This document shows, one piece after another, positions 34,583 through 43,689 of a DNA stretch of 64,000 bases (positions are counted from its first letter, which is position 1; every line of letters starts with the position of its first letter). Source of the stretch: Shouchella hunanensis (lineage in GTDB: Bacteria; Bacillota; Bacilli; Bacillales; Bacillaceae_D); contig NZ_CP117834.1 of assembly GCF_028735875.1 (NCBI RefSeq), positions 2,406,001-2,470,000 on the forward strand. The letters are read 5' to 3'. The position numbers and the translations under genes were made by a program. The notes beneath the pieces are model-generated. The model worked only from the letters and a program-made list of their open reading frames with translations. It ran no database searches and was not told where the DNA came from.

Positions 34583-35425
34583 ATGAACCTTAAAACAAAG
34601 TCGAAAATTGAAGTCTTTCTTATGTATGCGTTCATCTTCTTTATGTTTGTGATTATTGCATACCCATTACTTTGGACGATTGGTTTATCCCTTAGCCCAG
34701 GAACGAATATATATGGGGCAAGTTTGTTACCGGAAAATTGGTCATTAGAAAACTACCGTTGGCTATTTTTTGATGAACAGAGTCAATACACTACGTGGTA
34801 CATGAACTCGTTGTTTGTTGCAACGATTACATCTATTTTATCAACGATTGTAGTTTGCTTTACAGCCTATGCGTTTTCACGTTATCAATTTGTCGGCAAG
34901 AAAAACGGGTTGTACTTGTTCCTTGTCTTGCAAATCTTCCCGGTTATTATGGCGATGGTGGCCATTTATGTATTGTTAAATACGATTGGTTTGCTTGACA
35001 GTTTATGGGGGTTAATCCTTATCTATGTTGGTGGATCCATACCGATGAATGCGTTCTTAGTGAAAGGTTACTTTGATACGCTACCAAAAGAACTGGATGA
35101 ATCAGCCAAGCTAGATGGCGCAGGGCATTTCCGGATTTTCTTCCAAATTGTTTTGCCACTGGCCAAGCCAATTTTAGCGGTGGTTGCCTTATTTAACTTT
35201 ATGAATCCATTAATGGACTTTATTTTACCGAGAATCGTTTTAAGAAGTCCGGAAAATTATACATTAGCACTTGGTCTCTTTAATTTCGTAAGCGATCAAT
35301 TTGCGACAAACTTTACCCGATTTGCGGCTGGTGCGGTATTAATCGCTGTGCCGATTTCCATCGTATTCCTATTCTTGCAACGCTACCTCATTTCAGGGCT
35401 AGCGTCAGGTGCAACAAAAGGATAA
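34583..35425 (+). CDS. mdxG: Maltodextrin ABC permease MdxG (MalG family)
   Basis: A 280-residue permease with six membrane segments and EAA-type loop ESAKLDGAGHFRIF. GGAGGA precedes the ATG, three bases after mdxF. As with the first importer, no ATPase gene accompanies it, so energy must come from an MsmX-like ATPase encoded elsewhere. Confidence 0.92.
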   Translation: MNLKTKSKIEVFLMYAFIFFMFVIIAYPLLWTIGLSLSPGTNIYGASLLPENWSLENYRWLFFDEQSQYTTWYMNSLFVATITSILSTIVVCFTAYAFSRYQFVGKKNGLYLFLVLQIFPVIMAMVAIYVLLNTIGLLDSLWGLILIYVGGSIPMNAFLVKGYFDTLPKELDESAKLDGAGHFRIFFQIVLPLAKPILAVVALFNFMNPLMDFILPRIVLRSPENYTLALGLFNFVSDQFATNFTRFAAGAVLIAVPISIVFLFLQRYLISGLASGATKG

Positions 35426-35435
35426 CAAAAATTCA

Positions 35436-35465
35436 AGAAGGTGCAGAATCATTTTGCACCTTTTT
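35436..35465 (+). terminator. Terminator/attenuator between mdxG and malL
   Basis: AAGGTGCA and TTGCACCTT form an 8-bp stem with a 7-8-base loop followed by TTTTT. It may reduce read-through into malL. Confidence 0.8.
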
Positions 35466-35502
35466 CTACACAAAGAGAGAGAGTAGATAGGAGTCGATTA
35501 AC

Positions 35503-37155
35503 ATGTCCAAGCAATGGTGGAAAGAAGCTGTATGCTATCAAGTGTATCCTCGGAGTTTCTATGATGCGAACGGAGACGGAATAGGGGATTTAAGAGGGGT
35601 CATTGAAAAACTAGATTATTTGCAGTGGATGGGAATTGATGTTATTTGGATGAGTCCAATGTACGATTCGCCCAATGATGATAACGGCTATGACATTCGA
35701 AACTACAAAGAAATCATGGCGGAGTTTGGTACAATGGCTGACTTTGACGAGTTGTTGGAGCAAGTGCATGCGAGAGGGATGAAACTCATCATCGATCTTG
35801 TCATCAACCATACGTCTGATGAGCACGAATGGTTTGTTGAGTCTCGTTCTTCAAAAGAGAGTGAAAAGAGAGACTGGTATATTTGGCGTGACGCTAAGGA
35901 AGATGGAAGCGAACCGAATAATTGGGCGTCGATTTTTAATGGGTCTGCATGGGAGTGGGACGAAAAAACAAAGCAATATTACATGCACATTTTCTCGACG
36001 AAACAGCCCGATGTAAACTGGGAAAATAAAGATGCGCGCGCAGCTCTTTATGAGACGATGAACTGGTGGATGGATAAAGGAATTGATGGTTTCCGTGTTG
36101 ATGCGATTAGCCATATTAAAAAAGTGGACGGTTTCCCCGACCTGCCAAATCCGAATCGTGAGCGCTATGTAGAATCCTTCGATGGTCATATGAATCGTCC
36201 AGGTATTCATGATTATTTGCAAGAAATGAAAGAAAACACTCTTGACCGTTACGACGTCTTTACAGTTGGTGAAGCAAATGGTGTCCGGATGGAAAATCCT
36301 GAAGATGTGGCAGCTTGGGTTGGTGAGCAAAACGGTGTTTTTAATATGGTGTTTCAATTTGAACATCTTGGATTATGGAACAAAGAGAATGAACAGAAGT
36401 TAAATGTACCTGCTGTGAAAGAGGCGTTATCTAAGTGGCAATATGGTCTTGAAGGTGTTGGCTGGAACGCTTTGTTTATTGAAAATCACGATCAGACTCG
36501 GGTTGTATCTTCTTGGGGAAATGATAAGGAATATTGGAAACGCTGTGCAAAAGCACTTGGTACCATGTATTTCTTCATGAAAGGCACACCGTTTATTTAT
36601 CAAGGTCAAGAGATTGGGATGACGAATGTCCGATTTGATTCAATTGATGAATACGATGATGTGTCCATGCGTAACTATTATAAACAAGAAATTGAAAAGG
36701 GGGTTCCGCACGAAGACATTATGCACGTGATTTGGGAATCAGGCCGTGACAATTCCCGAACGCCATTGCAGTGGGAGGCTTCCAAAAACGGAGGCTTTAG
36801 TTCAGCCGATCAAACGTGGATGAAAGTCAACCCGAATTATGAAACCATTAATATTAAAAGTCAGCAGAGCGACCCACATTCTATCTTGCACTACTATGTA
36901 AAAATGATTGAAGTTCGTAAACAATTTGATACACTAGTATATGGAAACTACCAATTGCTTGAAACGGCAGATAATCTAGTTGCCTATAGTCGTACGAGCC
37001 AAGATGAAACATTTTATGTAGTTGTTAATTTATCGGAGAAGGAGCAACCCTTTTCTACCATTAAGAATGCTGAACTTGTTTTATCAAACGTAGATTCAGA
37101 TGTGAGTGATACACTTAAGCCGTATGAAGCCCGTGTGTTTCGTACAAATCACTAA
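35503..37155 (+). CDS. malL: Oligo-1,6-glucosidase/alpha-glucosidase MalL (GH13)
   Basis: A 550-residue intracellular enzyme that releases glucose from the non-reducing ends of isomalto- and malto-oligosaccharides. The GH13 triad is Asp200 (FRVDAISHI), Glu257 (TVGEANG) and Asp330 (ENHDQTR), matching the positions in Bacillus oligo-1,6-glucosidases. The length is standard. It probably completes breakdown of sugars taken up by MdxEFG. Confidence 0.94.
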   Translation: MSKQWWKEAVCYQVYPRSFYDANGDGIGDLRGVIEKLDYLQWMGIDVIWMSPMYDSPNDDNGYDIRNYKEIMAEFGTMADFDELLEQVHARGMKLIIDLVINHTSDEHEWFVESRSSKESEKRDWYIWRDAKEDGSEPNNWASIFNGSAWEWDEKTKQYYMHIFSTKQPDVNWENKDARAALYETMNWWMDKGIDGFRVDAISHIKKVDGFPDLPNPNRERYVESFDGHMNRPGIHDYLQEMKENTLDRYDVFTVGEANGVRMENPEDVAAWVGEQNGVFNMVFQFEHLGLWNKENEQKLNVPAVKEALSKWQYGLEGVGWNALFIENHDQTRVVSSWGNDKEYWKRCAKALGTMYFFMKGTPFIYQGQEIGMTNVRFDSIDEYDDVSMRNYYKQEIEKGVPHEDIMHVIWESGRDNSRTPLQWEASKNGGFSSADQTWMKVNPNYETINIKSQQSDPHSILHYYVKMIEVRKQFDTLVYGNYQLLETADNLVAYSRTSQDETFYVVVNLSEKEQPFSTIKNAELVLSNVDSDVSDTLKPYEARVFRTNH

Positions 37156-37194
37156 GTGTCACAGCTGGACAAATGATAAAAGGGATGAAGTCTA

Positions 37195-38235
37195 GTGAGT
37201 ACAATTAAAGATGTTGCAAAATTAGCAGGCGTGGCACCGTCAACGGTTTCTAGGGTGATTGCCGATAGTCCAAAAATAAGCAAACGAACAAAAGAGAGAG
37301 TAAAAGAGATAATGGACGAACTAGGATATTATCCAAATGTTCATGCCCGCAATCTCGTAAATAAAGAAACGAATGTAATTGGCGTCATTATGCCAAGTGC
37401 ATCCTATGCGCCTTTTCAAAATCCTTTTTTTCCAGAAGTGCTGCGAGGCATTACAGCACAAGCAAATAAAGATAAATATGGCTTATATTTATCAACAGGA
37501 CAAACGGAAGAAGGGATTATGGAGGAAGTAAAGGAAATGGTGTACAGCCGTCGTGTTGACGGAATAATCTTATTGTACTCTACTACGTCTGATCCGGTTA
37601 TTCCTTTCTTACTTAGAGAGAAATTTCCATTTGTTGTGATCGGTCGACCACCTGAAGACTATAAAGACGTTGTTTCTTATGTAAATAATGACAATGTGAA
37701 AGCTGCTAAAATGCTGACTGAGTATGTGTTGCTATTAAAACATGAACGCATTGGCTTTATTGGTGGAAGAAAAGATGCTTATGTCACACTTGATCATAAG
37801 CATGGATACGAGCAAGCACTTGAGACAGCTGGTATTGAAGTAAATCCAATGTATTTTGTTTATCATGATGAAGTGTTTGAAGGTGGAGAACAAGCCGTTA
37901 TCGAGTTAATGGCACAAGCAACGCCACCCACAGCCCTTGTTGTAGCAGATGATCTCATGGCTCTTGGTGTACTGCGGATGTTAACGAGCATGGGCTATCG
38001 CGTGCCAGAAGATATATCTGTTGTAAGCTTCAACAATGTGTTAATGTCAGAGCTTTCGGCACCACCATTAACAACAATGGACATCTTCATTTATGAACTA
38101 GGCTTTCAAGCAGCAACGCTTGTTCGCGAACAAATTGCCGCACCTCCACTAGCTGCTCAAGCAAGAATTGTTGGACACAAGCTCGTTCGTCGTTCATCAA
38201 CAAGTAGAAGAATCATAAAAGAAAGCACGCCTTAA
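37195..38235 (+). CDS. LacI-family regulator of maltodextrin genes (MalR-like)
   Basis: A 346-residue regulator: LacI helix-turn-helix at residues 1-55 (IKDVAKLAGVAPSTVSRVIA) and a sugar-binding-protein-like effector domain. It starts at GTG 37195 with GGGATGAAG upstream. It closes the maltodextrin operon and is the natural candidate for the operators at 31902-32014. The C-terminal coding end forms the left arm of the terminator. Confidence 0.88.
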   Translation: MSTIKDVAKLAGVAPSTVSRVIADSPKISKRTKERVKEIMDELGYYPNVHARNLVNKETNVIGVIMPSASYAPFQNPFFPEVLRGITAQANKDKYGLYLSTGQTEEGIMEEVKEMVYSRRVDGIILLYSTTSDPVIPFLLREKFPFVVIGRPPEDYKDVVSYVNNDNVKAAKMLTEYVLLLKHERIGFIGGRKDAYVTLDHKHGYEQALETAGIEVNPMYFVYHDEVFEGGEQAVIELMAQATPPTALVVADDLMALGVLRMLTSMGYRVPEDISVVSFNNVLMSELSAPPLTTMDIFIYELGFQAATLVREQIAAPPLAAQARIVGHKLVRRSSTSRRIIKESTP

Positions 38236-38254
38236 ACCGCGTGCTTTCTTTTTA
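38221..38254. terminator. Bidirectional terminator, malR-like gene and spoIIP
   Basis: GAAAGCACGC and GCGTGCTTTC form a perfect 10-bp stem followed by TTTTT on the plus strand, and a TTTT run on the minus strand. It overlaps the end of the regulator gene and reaches the spoIIP stop. Confidence 0.9.
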
Positions 38255-39349
38255 TTCATCCATTGTCTCTTTGTAATAATCAGCTAACAGATCTGCTACA
38301 GCGTCTGCGCTTCGCAAGCTTTCTTCCATTGTATTATCAACCCCACCAAATTCAATCAGCATAGCAGTGTTTGCTAAGTCTTGATTGTAAATACCATTCC
38401 CCTGTGATTTGTCCTTTGTAAATACACCACGACTTAAGCCGGGATAGGCTTCTTCAATCCGGTTATGAAGTTCTGTTGCGGCAGCTAATTGAGCATCTGA
38501 ATTCGCGTGTGCGGTACCGACAACAAAAAGAATGCGTGCGAACGTTTCATTGTTAATAGTCACCGCTGTAAGATCACGACGTGCAGAATCACGGTGAAAA
38601 TCGAGCAGTAAATCATATTGCTGTGTCTCTAGTTTGCCTTCGATTATCTGACGAGAAGCCGAATAATAATTGGTCATACTGCGCTCTTGCATATAGGCAT
38701 TCATATTGGTTTTGTCTACATCAGCAACAATTCCATGGGTGGAGAGCCTGTCCGCAAAGTGCTTCCCAACGTTAATGATGTTTATTTCAGGGTTACTTGA
38801 AATGGCTTGGTCTGCATTTTCAGCACCTTCTAATCCTAATTCAGGCAGAAAGGACTCATAGCTGTGCGTATGATAGATTAACACAGACGGATCGGTATTC
38901 TCAGATTCTTGCCCAGGCGATTCTTCGTTTTCTTCATTTGTATGTTCTTTGGCAAGTTCTGCTAATGCTTCTTCAGGGGGCAGTGTTTCTCTTGGCATAT
39001 TGGTCACATCTGTCCCTTGTCCAGCAACGGCGATGGTTGTATCAAATGCCGCCATAGCTGGAATTCCTTGCGAGAGCAATGAAAGAGGGTGACTGAAGTC
39101 TAGGTTTGTTGCGGTAGATACCATAACATGGCTGAACGATTTTGCTTTAAATTCAGAAGGCAGTGCTTCTTTGAAGATGGGATTTTCAAGTGAAATCAAA
39201 TGGAGTAAATCAACGCCCTCTAAAGGCGATACAATCGTATTCAGTCCACGGTTATACCAGGTTTGATTTGTTGCTAGTATGCTAATAATAAGAAGTGTGG
39301 ATAGAAGCATAATAGAAATACTTCCTAACCATTTAACGACTACGTTCAC
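38252..39349 (-). CDS. spoIIP: Stage II sporulation protein P (SpoIIP)
   Basis: A cell-wall amidase/endopeptidase that works with SpoIID and SpoIIM to thin septal peptidoglycan during engulfment. The 365-residue protein has an N-terminal membrane anchor (about residues 6-26), a linker, and the SpoIIP domain. Catalytic residues are visible: His160/His162 in YHTHSYE, His252 in DFHRDS and Glu333 in IEFGGVDNT. It starts at GTG 39349 after AAGGTGA. A CATAGAGT at 39374-39381 (minus) loosely resembles a sigma-E -10 box. The usual neighbour gpr is absent, so it may be a second copy. Confidence 0.92.
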   Translation of the reverse strand: MNVVVKWLGSISIMLLSTLLIISILATNQTWYNRGLNTIVSPLEGVDLLHLISLENPIFKEALPSEFKAKSFSHVMVSTATNLDFSHPLSLLSQGIPAMAAFDTTIAVAGQGTDVTNMPRETLPPEEALAELAKEHTNEENEESPGQESENTDPSVLIYHTHSYESFLPELGLEGAENADQAISSNPEINIINVGKHFADRLSTHGIVADVDKTNMNAYMQERSMTNYYSASRQIIEGKLETQQYDLLLDFHRDSARRDLTAVTINNETFARILFVVGTAHANSDAQLAAATELHNRIEEAYPGLSRGVFTKDKSQGNGIYNQDLANTAMLIEFGGVDNTMEESLRSADAVADLLADYYKETMDE

Positions 39350-39510
39350 AACACAATCACCTTCCTCTACTCTACTCTATGAAACTAACAATTAAATTAG
39401 CACTAGGAATTAAAAAGGTAAGAGCAAAGGAAAATTTTTATTGCAATCCTGTTACGTAGCGCCTAGTATAAGACGTATCTTTCAACGTGAACGAGAATGA
39501 GGAGTCCATT

Positions 39511-40857
39511 ATGAACCGAAAAAAGAGTAATCCCTTTCGTGTAATTCTCTTCGCTTATTTACTTTCAATGTTCGTGTTTAGTGTTCTGTTTTATTTGCCT
39601 GTTTTTCATGAGCCTGGCGTTGAACTGACGTATCGAGATGCATTATTTACATCGGTTAGTGCGGTCAGTGTAACGGGGCTAGTGACAATTAATGTAGTCG
39701 AAACGTTTAACTGGGGTGGAATACTCGTTCTCTCGCTCGCAATACAACTAGGTGGAATTGGTATTATGACACTTGCCACCTTTGCTTGGATGATGCTAGG
39801 AAGACGAATTAACCTTTCGCAACGTTTGCTTATCATCGTCGACCAAAACCGAGTACAAAATCAGTTTTCAGGCCTTGTCCGTTTGATGAGCAGTCTCATA
39901 GTCATTGCACTATGTATTGAAGGGGCAGGCGCCCTTATACTAGGGACCTATTATTTACGTTTCTTTGACGGGGCATTTGAAGCTTACTTACAAGGTGCCT
40001 TTGCCTCGTTAAGTGCTTTTACAAACGCTGGTTTTGATGTAACAGGTCAATCGCTAGCTCCATTTGTGGATGATTACTTTGTTCAATGTATAACCATTTT
40101 ACTTGTTTTTGCGGGTTCAATTGGCTTTCCAGTTATTTTAGAATGTATTGAATACATAAAGAGCCGAAAACGCACATTTAAATTCAGTTTATTTACGAAA
40201 CTCACGACAACTACTTATTTTCTTGTGTTTTTTATAGGGGCCTTTGGGATTTGGTTTTTAGAAAGAGACTTAGCCTTTGCTACCTTAAGTTGGCACGAAC
40301 AGCTATCACAAGCGGTCTTTTTTTCGGCAACAACAAGAAGCGCAGGCCTATCAACAGTTGATTTAGCTGCATTTCACATTCCTGTTCTCTTATTTATGTC
40401 GCTATTAATGATGATTGGAGCGAGCCCATCGAGTGTTGGTGGAGGTATACGAACAACGACGCTAGCAGTTATGATGCTTACGCTACGTAGCTTTGCGACT
40501 GGGAAAAAACATGTGCATGTATTTGGTCGGAGAATTCATGAAGAAGACCAACAAAAGTCATTTGTGGTGCTATCCATTTTTACAGGTCTTTTGTTTCTGG
40601 CCATTTTGCTTATCATGACCTTTGAACAAAATACATCGGTTACGCTGCTGCAAGTCTTAGTTGAAACGGCTTCAGCGTTTGGAACATGTGGCTTATCTTT
40701 AGGGATCACATCTGAGTTGTCCTTGCCGAGCCAAGTCGTTCTGATGGTCTTAATGGTAATCGGTCGAGTCGGAATTATCGCCGTGCTCTTTTCATTTAGA
40801 GGGGATAGAAGAGGGGAACACTATCAGTATTCTACGGAACGGATCTTAATTGGATAA
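39511..40857 (+). CDS. Potassium uptake channel subunit (KtrB/TrkH family)
   Basis: A 448-residue protein with the four-repeat TrkH/KtrB pore architecture. Selectivity loops include SVSVTGLVTINV, NAGFDVTGQSL, TRSAGLSTVD and GTCGLSLGI, each with the key Gly. It takes up potassium, in Ktr systems with sodium coupling. GAGGAG six bases before the ATG at 39511 sets the start, not the GTG at 39487. The regulatory subunit follows, so the pair forms a complete Ktr system (KtrAB or KtrCD type). Confidence 0.9.
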   Translation: MNRKKSNPFRVILFAYLLSMFVFSVLFYLPVFHEPGVELTYRDALFTSVSAVSVTGLVTINVVETFNWGGILVLSLAIQLGGIGIMTLATFAWMMLGRRINLSQRLLIIVDQNRVQNQFSGLVRLMSSLIVIALCIEGAGALILGTYYLRFFDGAFEAYLQGAFASLSAFTNAGFDVTGQSLAPFVDDYFVQCITILLVFAGSIGFPVILECIEYIKSRKRTFKFSLFTKLTTTTYFLVFFIGAFGIWFLERDLAFATLSWHEQLSQAVFFSATTRSAGLSTVDLAAFHIPVLLFMSLLMMIGASPSSVGGGIRTTTLAVMMLTLRSFATGKKHVHVFGRRIHEEDQQKSFVVLSIFTGLLFLAILLIMTFEQNTSVTLLQVLVETASAFGTCGLSLGITSELSLPSQVVLMVLMVIGRVGIIAVLFSFRGDRRGEHYQYSTERILIG

Positions 40858-40878
40858 TAAGGAAAGGAGAACATGGAA

Positions 40879-41538
40879 ATGCGAAGAAAACAATTTCTAG
40901 TCATTGGTCTTGGTCGTTTTGGAACGAGCGTTTCGAGAGAGCTCTATAAACATGGGCATGATGTTGTTGCCGTTGATTCAGATGAAGAACGAGTAGAAGA
41001 TGCAGACGGATTTACAAGCCGAGCCATTATAGCTGATACCACTCATGAAAAAACGCTGCGCTCCCTTGAACCGGAAAGTTACGATGCGGTCATTGTTGCG
41101 ATAGGAGATCATATTCAAGAGAGTATATTGACGACTCTTTTGTTGAAAGAATTAGGGGTTCAGAAATTATGGGTCAAAGCACGTAACCAACAGCATCATC
41201 GTGTGCTTGAGAAAATCGGCGCTGATCGCATTATTCATCCTGAGCTCGATATGGGCATTCGCATTGCTCATAGCTTAGATTCTGACAAAGTGATTGATTA
41301 TGTGGAGATTTCAGTGGATCACAGCATTGTCGAGCTTGTCGCCACAAAAAAAATCGCTGGAAAAACGCTGGCGAAATTAAATATTCGCAAGCGCTACAAG
41401 TGTAATGTGCTGGGAATAAAATCAGGCGAAAACCTTACCATTACTCCGATGCCAGACGATATGCTGACTGAAGGAGATGTGATGATCGTTTTAGGTGGGA
41501 ACCGTGATTTGAAAAAGCTTGAAGCGGAATTGCTCTAA
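40879..41538 (+). CDS. Potassium uptake regulatory subunit (KtrA/KtrC, TrkA family)
   Basis: A 219-residue cytoplasmic RCK protein: an N-terminal Rossmann nucleotide-binding domain (FLVIGLGRFGTSVS) and a C-terminal TrkA-C domain (from about residue 135). It forms a ring that gates the channel encoded just upstream in response to ATP/ADP and, in relatives, cyclic di-AMP. AAAGGAGA selects the ATG at 40879 over 40873. Confidence 0.92.
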   Translation: MRRKQFLVIGLGRFGTSVSRELYKHGHDVVAVDSDEERVEDADGFTSRAIIADTTHEKTLRSLEPESYDAVIVAIGDHIQESILTTLLLKELGVQKLWVKARNQQHHRVLEKIGADRIIHPELDMGIRIAHSLDSDKVIDYVEISVDHSIVELVATKKIAGKTLAKLNIRKRYKCNVLGIKSGENLTITPMPDDMLTEGDVMIVLGGNRDLKKLEAELL

Positions 41539-41572
41539 GTCTTTAGTGACTGGTAGTGAAGGCGATACAAGG

Positions 41573-41604
41573 AAAAAAAGGCATTCTATATGGATGTCTT
41601 TTTT
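41573..41604 (+). terminator. Terminator of the potassium uptake operon
   Basis: AAAAAGGCATTC pairs with GATGTCTTTTT (one bulge, one G-U pair), ending in a T-run. Confidence 0.7.
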
Positions 41605-41656
41605 AGCTGTATACAAACTGTAATTGGTAAATGACATTGATTTCATTTTCACCGTG

Positions 41657-41692
41657 TAGTAAAGTGAACGTTACGTAAAGCTTACTTTACTA
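41657..41692. promoter_or_regulatory. Inverted repeat before the XRE regulator
   Basis: TAGTAAAGT and ACTTTACTA form a perfect 9+9 inverted repeat with an 18-base spacer, ending two bases before the ribosome site of the XRE gene. It may be an autoregulatory operator or an mRNA hairpin over the translation start. Confidence 0.5.
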
Positions 41693-41708
41693 AGGAGCAG
41701 GTATAAAA

Positions 41709-41906
41709 ATGAAAAACAATATAAAACGATTACGGGTAAACTATGGTTTAACCCAAGATGAATTAGCTGAGCAATTAGCTGTTTCAAGGCAAACGATAAT
41801 TTCATTGGAAAAAGAACGCTACAATCCTTCTATTAAGTTGGCATTCAAACTGTCACGTATCTTTAGCTGTACGATTGAAGATATATTTATTTATGAGGAG
41901 GACTAG
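41709..41906 (+). CDS. Small XRE-family HTH regulator
   Basis: A 65-residue protein consisting almost wholly of one XRE/Cro helix-turn-helix (LRVNYGLTQDELAEQLAVSR, then YNPSIKLAFKLSRIF). It resembles the small YozG/YgzD-type regulators that sit beside membrane-protein genes. AGGAGCAGG precedes the ATG. It is three bases from the next gene, which it probably co-regulates via the inverted repeat upstream. Confidence 0.88.
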   Translation: MKNNIKRLRVNYGLTQDELAEQLAVSRQTIISLEKERYNPSIKLAFKLSRIFSCTIEDIFIYEED

Positions 41907-41909
41907 TTC

Positions 41910-42299
41910 ATGAAGAAAAACAGAAAAACAATGGAAAACCAACTACTATTTTTACTTACAGGTCTATTTGTAACTGGAGTGGCCATTTACATAACGATTA
42001 ATCAGCTACTGAATCGTCAGTTTCCGATGGGATTGGCGTTAATGGCGTTAGGGGTTAATCAGTTATTGATGGTTTATTTATCTCCTCACTTATTCCCAAA
42101 AGATGAACGGGCAAAAACAATAATAGGAAAATCAATGGTGGTAAATTATTTCGTTATTTTCGGTAGCATCTTTTTGTTATTTTTTGTAGCCGGATTTAGT
42201 GGAATTCATTGGGGCGCCCAACAAGTCTTAATCTTTTTAGCGGCTATTTTGTTGGTAACGATTCCATCGACGATGGTTTTTTATGCAAGACGAATCTAA
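41910..42299 (+). CDS. Small membrane protein of unknown function next to XRE gene
   Basis: A 129-residue protein with four hydrophobic segments and a basic N-terminus. I do not recognise a named family. GAGGAGGA overlaps the end of the XRE gene upstream, so the two are co-translated. Bacillus genomes often pair a small XRE repressor with such a membrane protein, but the role is unknown. Confidence 0.75.
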   Translation: MKKNRKTMENQLLFLLTGLFVTGVAIYITINQLLNRQFPMGLALMALGVNQLLMVYLSPHLFPKDERAKTIIGKSMVVNYFVIFGSIFLLFFVAGFSGIHWGAQQVLIFLAAILLVTIPSTMVFYARRI

Positions 42300-42462
42300 G
42301 TTGGGCTAATGAAAGTCTTCCTGAAAGCGCGCTAGTTGTGATAGCTGTCATGTGTATGAAGTGACATCAATGAATAGGGAATGAAGGGAAACATCTGTAA
42401 ACTAAGATCAGCGACATCGTGTAGAGTGAAGTACAAAAAGACGGTGTGCAAGGAGCTTAGGG

Positions 42463-43617
42463 ATGGAGCAAAGTGAAAAGCGAATTCGTTTGATAGACGT
42501 CTTAAGAGGTTTTGCCATTATTGGCACATTAGGGACAAATGTTTGGTTGTTTGCGCAACCGGGAAATCTTCTTGCTGTCTTTGTAAATGCAAATTGGTGG
42601 GAGGATATACAGTCTTTCATACAGGCGTCTCTTTCTGTGTTTATAAATGGGAAGTTTCTAAGTCTGCTGACAATTTTATTTGGAATAGGCCTAGAGTTAA
42701 AATACCGTAAAGCCAAAAGAGAAGAATTACCATGGATACCGTTGTATCTATGGACGATGGCTCTCCTCTTTATTGATGGTTTTTTACACTTTGTTTTTGT
42801 TTTTGAATACGATGTGCTCATGAGTTATGCCCTCACAGGAGGAATCGTAGCGTTCATGATAAGTAAGCGTGAAAAGCTTCTAAAGAAGATAATGATGATA
42901 ACAGGATTTATGCATCTTTTTGGTGTGGTACTAGTGTCGATTCTCTGGTTTTTTATTTTAAGAGATGATTCATTTCTTTTTGAAATGGAGCGTATGGGTG
43001 AAGAGATAAGCTCAGTCTATCAGAATCAACCCTATTGGCAACAAGTCTACTATCGCGTGGTTCATTTTATAGGATTGCGAGCAGAAGCCATTCTGATTAT
43101 TTTTATGAATATCACACTATATTTAGTTGGCATTTTCTTGCATCGTGCAGGGGCTTTTTTAAACAATGAACGTGGAAGAGTCATTCGTAAGAAACTAATG
43201 ATCTATGGTTTAGGTATAGGAATACCCTTAAATCTATTGGCGCTTGTGCCCGGTGGTTATTTTGACCTTGCGACGAGGTATATCTTTGCCCCTGTTTTAG
43301 CATTAGGTTATATTGGACTGTTTGCTTGGGTTCTTCATAAAAAGATGGTTCCGTGGATCATGAAACGGTTTGAAGCTATAGGAAAAACAGCATTGAGCTG
43401 TTATATCTTACAAAACATTGTCGCATCTCTTATTTTTTATGGTTGGGGCTTCAATCTTGCTCCCGTTTCTTCTGTCTATGTTGTGCTTCTATGTTGGTTG
43501 TTCATAACAATAATTATGATGGTGGCAGCAGAGCTGTTTGTTACATACTTAGGTACGGGCCCTTTGGAATATGTATGGAAAAAACTATCGTCTGCCCCGT
43601 TCAAAAATAGAGACTAG
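42463..43617 (+). CDS. DUF418 family membrane protein (YeiB-like)
   Basis: A 384-residue integral membrane protein with eight to ten hydrophobic segments. The opening RLIDVLRGFAIIGTLGTNVW and the FLSLLTILFGIG stretch are characteristic of the YeiB/YxaH/YrkO group with its C-terminal DUF418 domain. It is related to membrane acyltransferases; the function is uncharacterised. AAGGAG precedes the ATG by seven bases. Confidence 0.87.
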   Translation: MEQSEKRIRLIDVLRGFAIIGTLGTNVWLFAQPGNLLAVFVNANWWEDIQSFIQASLSVFINGKFLSLLTILFGIGLELKYRKAKREELPWIPLYLWTMALLFIDGFLHFVFVFEYDVLMSYALTGGIVAFMISKREKLLKKIMMITGFMHLFGVVLVSILWFFILRDDSFLFEMERMGEEISSVYQNQPYWQQVYYRVVHFIGLRAEAILIIFMNITLYLVGIFLHRAGAFLNNERGRVIRKKLMIYGLGIGIPLNLLALVPGGYFDLATRYIFAPVLALGYIGLFAWVLHKKMVPWIMKRFEAIGKTALSCYILQNIVASLIFYGWGFNLAPVSSVYVVLLCWLFITIIMMVAAELFVTYLGTGPLEYVWKKLSSAPFKNRD

Positions 43618-43689
43618 CGCTCAGAAAAAGAAAAGTAATTACGTTTCCATAATCGCGTGCAGTAAGGTTGCATAGGGGGAGAGCAAGGA

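Noticed and set aside
35851-36366. 171-codon minus-strand open frame inside malL
   Set aside because: Entirely antisense to a well-conserved GH13 gene containing its catalytic residues; a shadow frame.
42408-42821. 137-codon minus-strand frame over the DUF418 gene
   Set aside because: Antisense to a clear membrane protein gene; no ribosome site.
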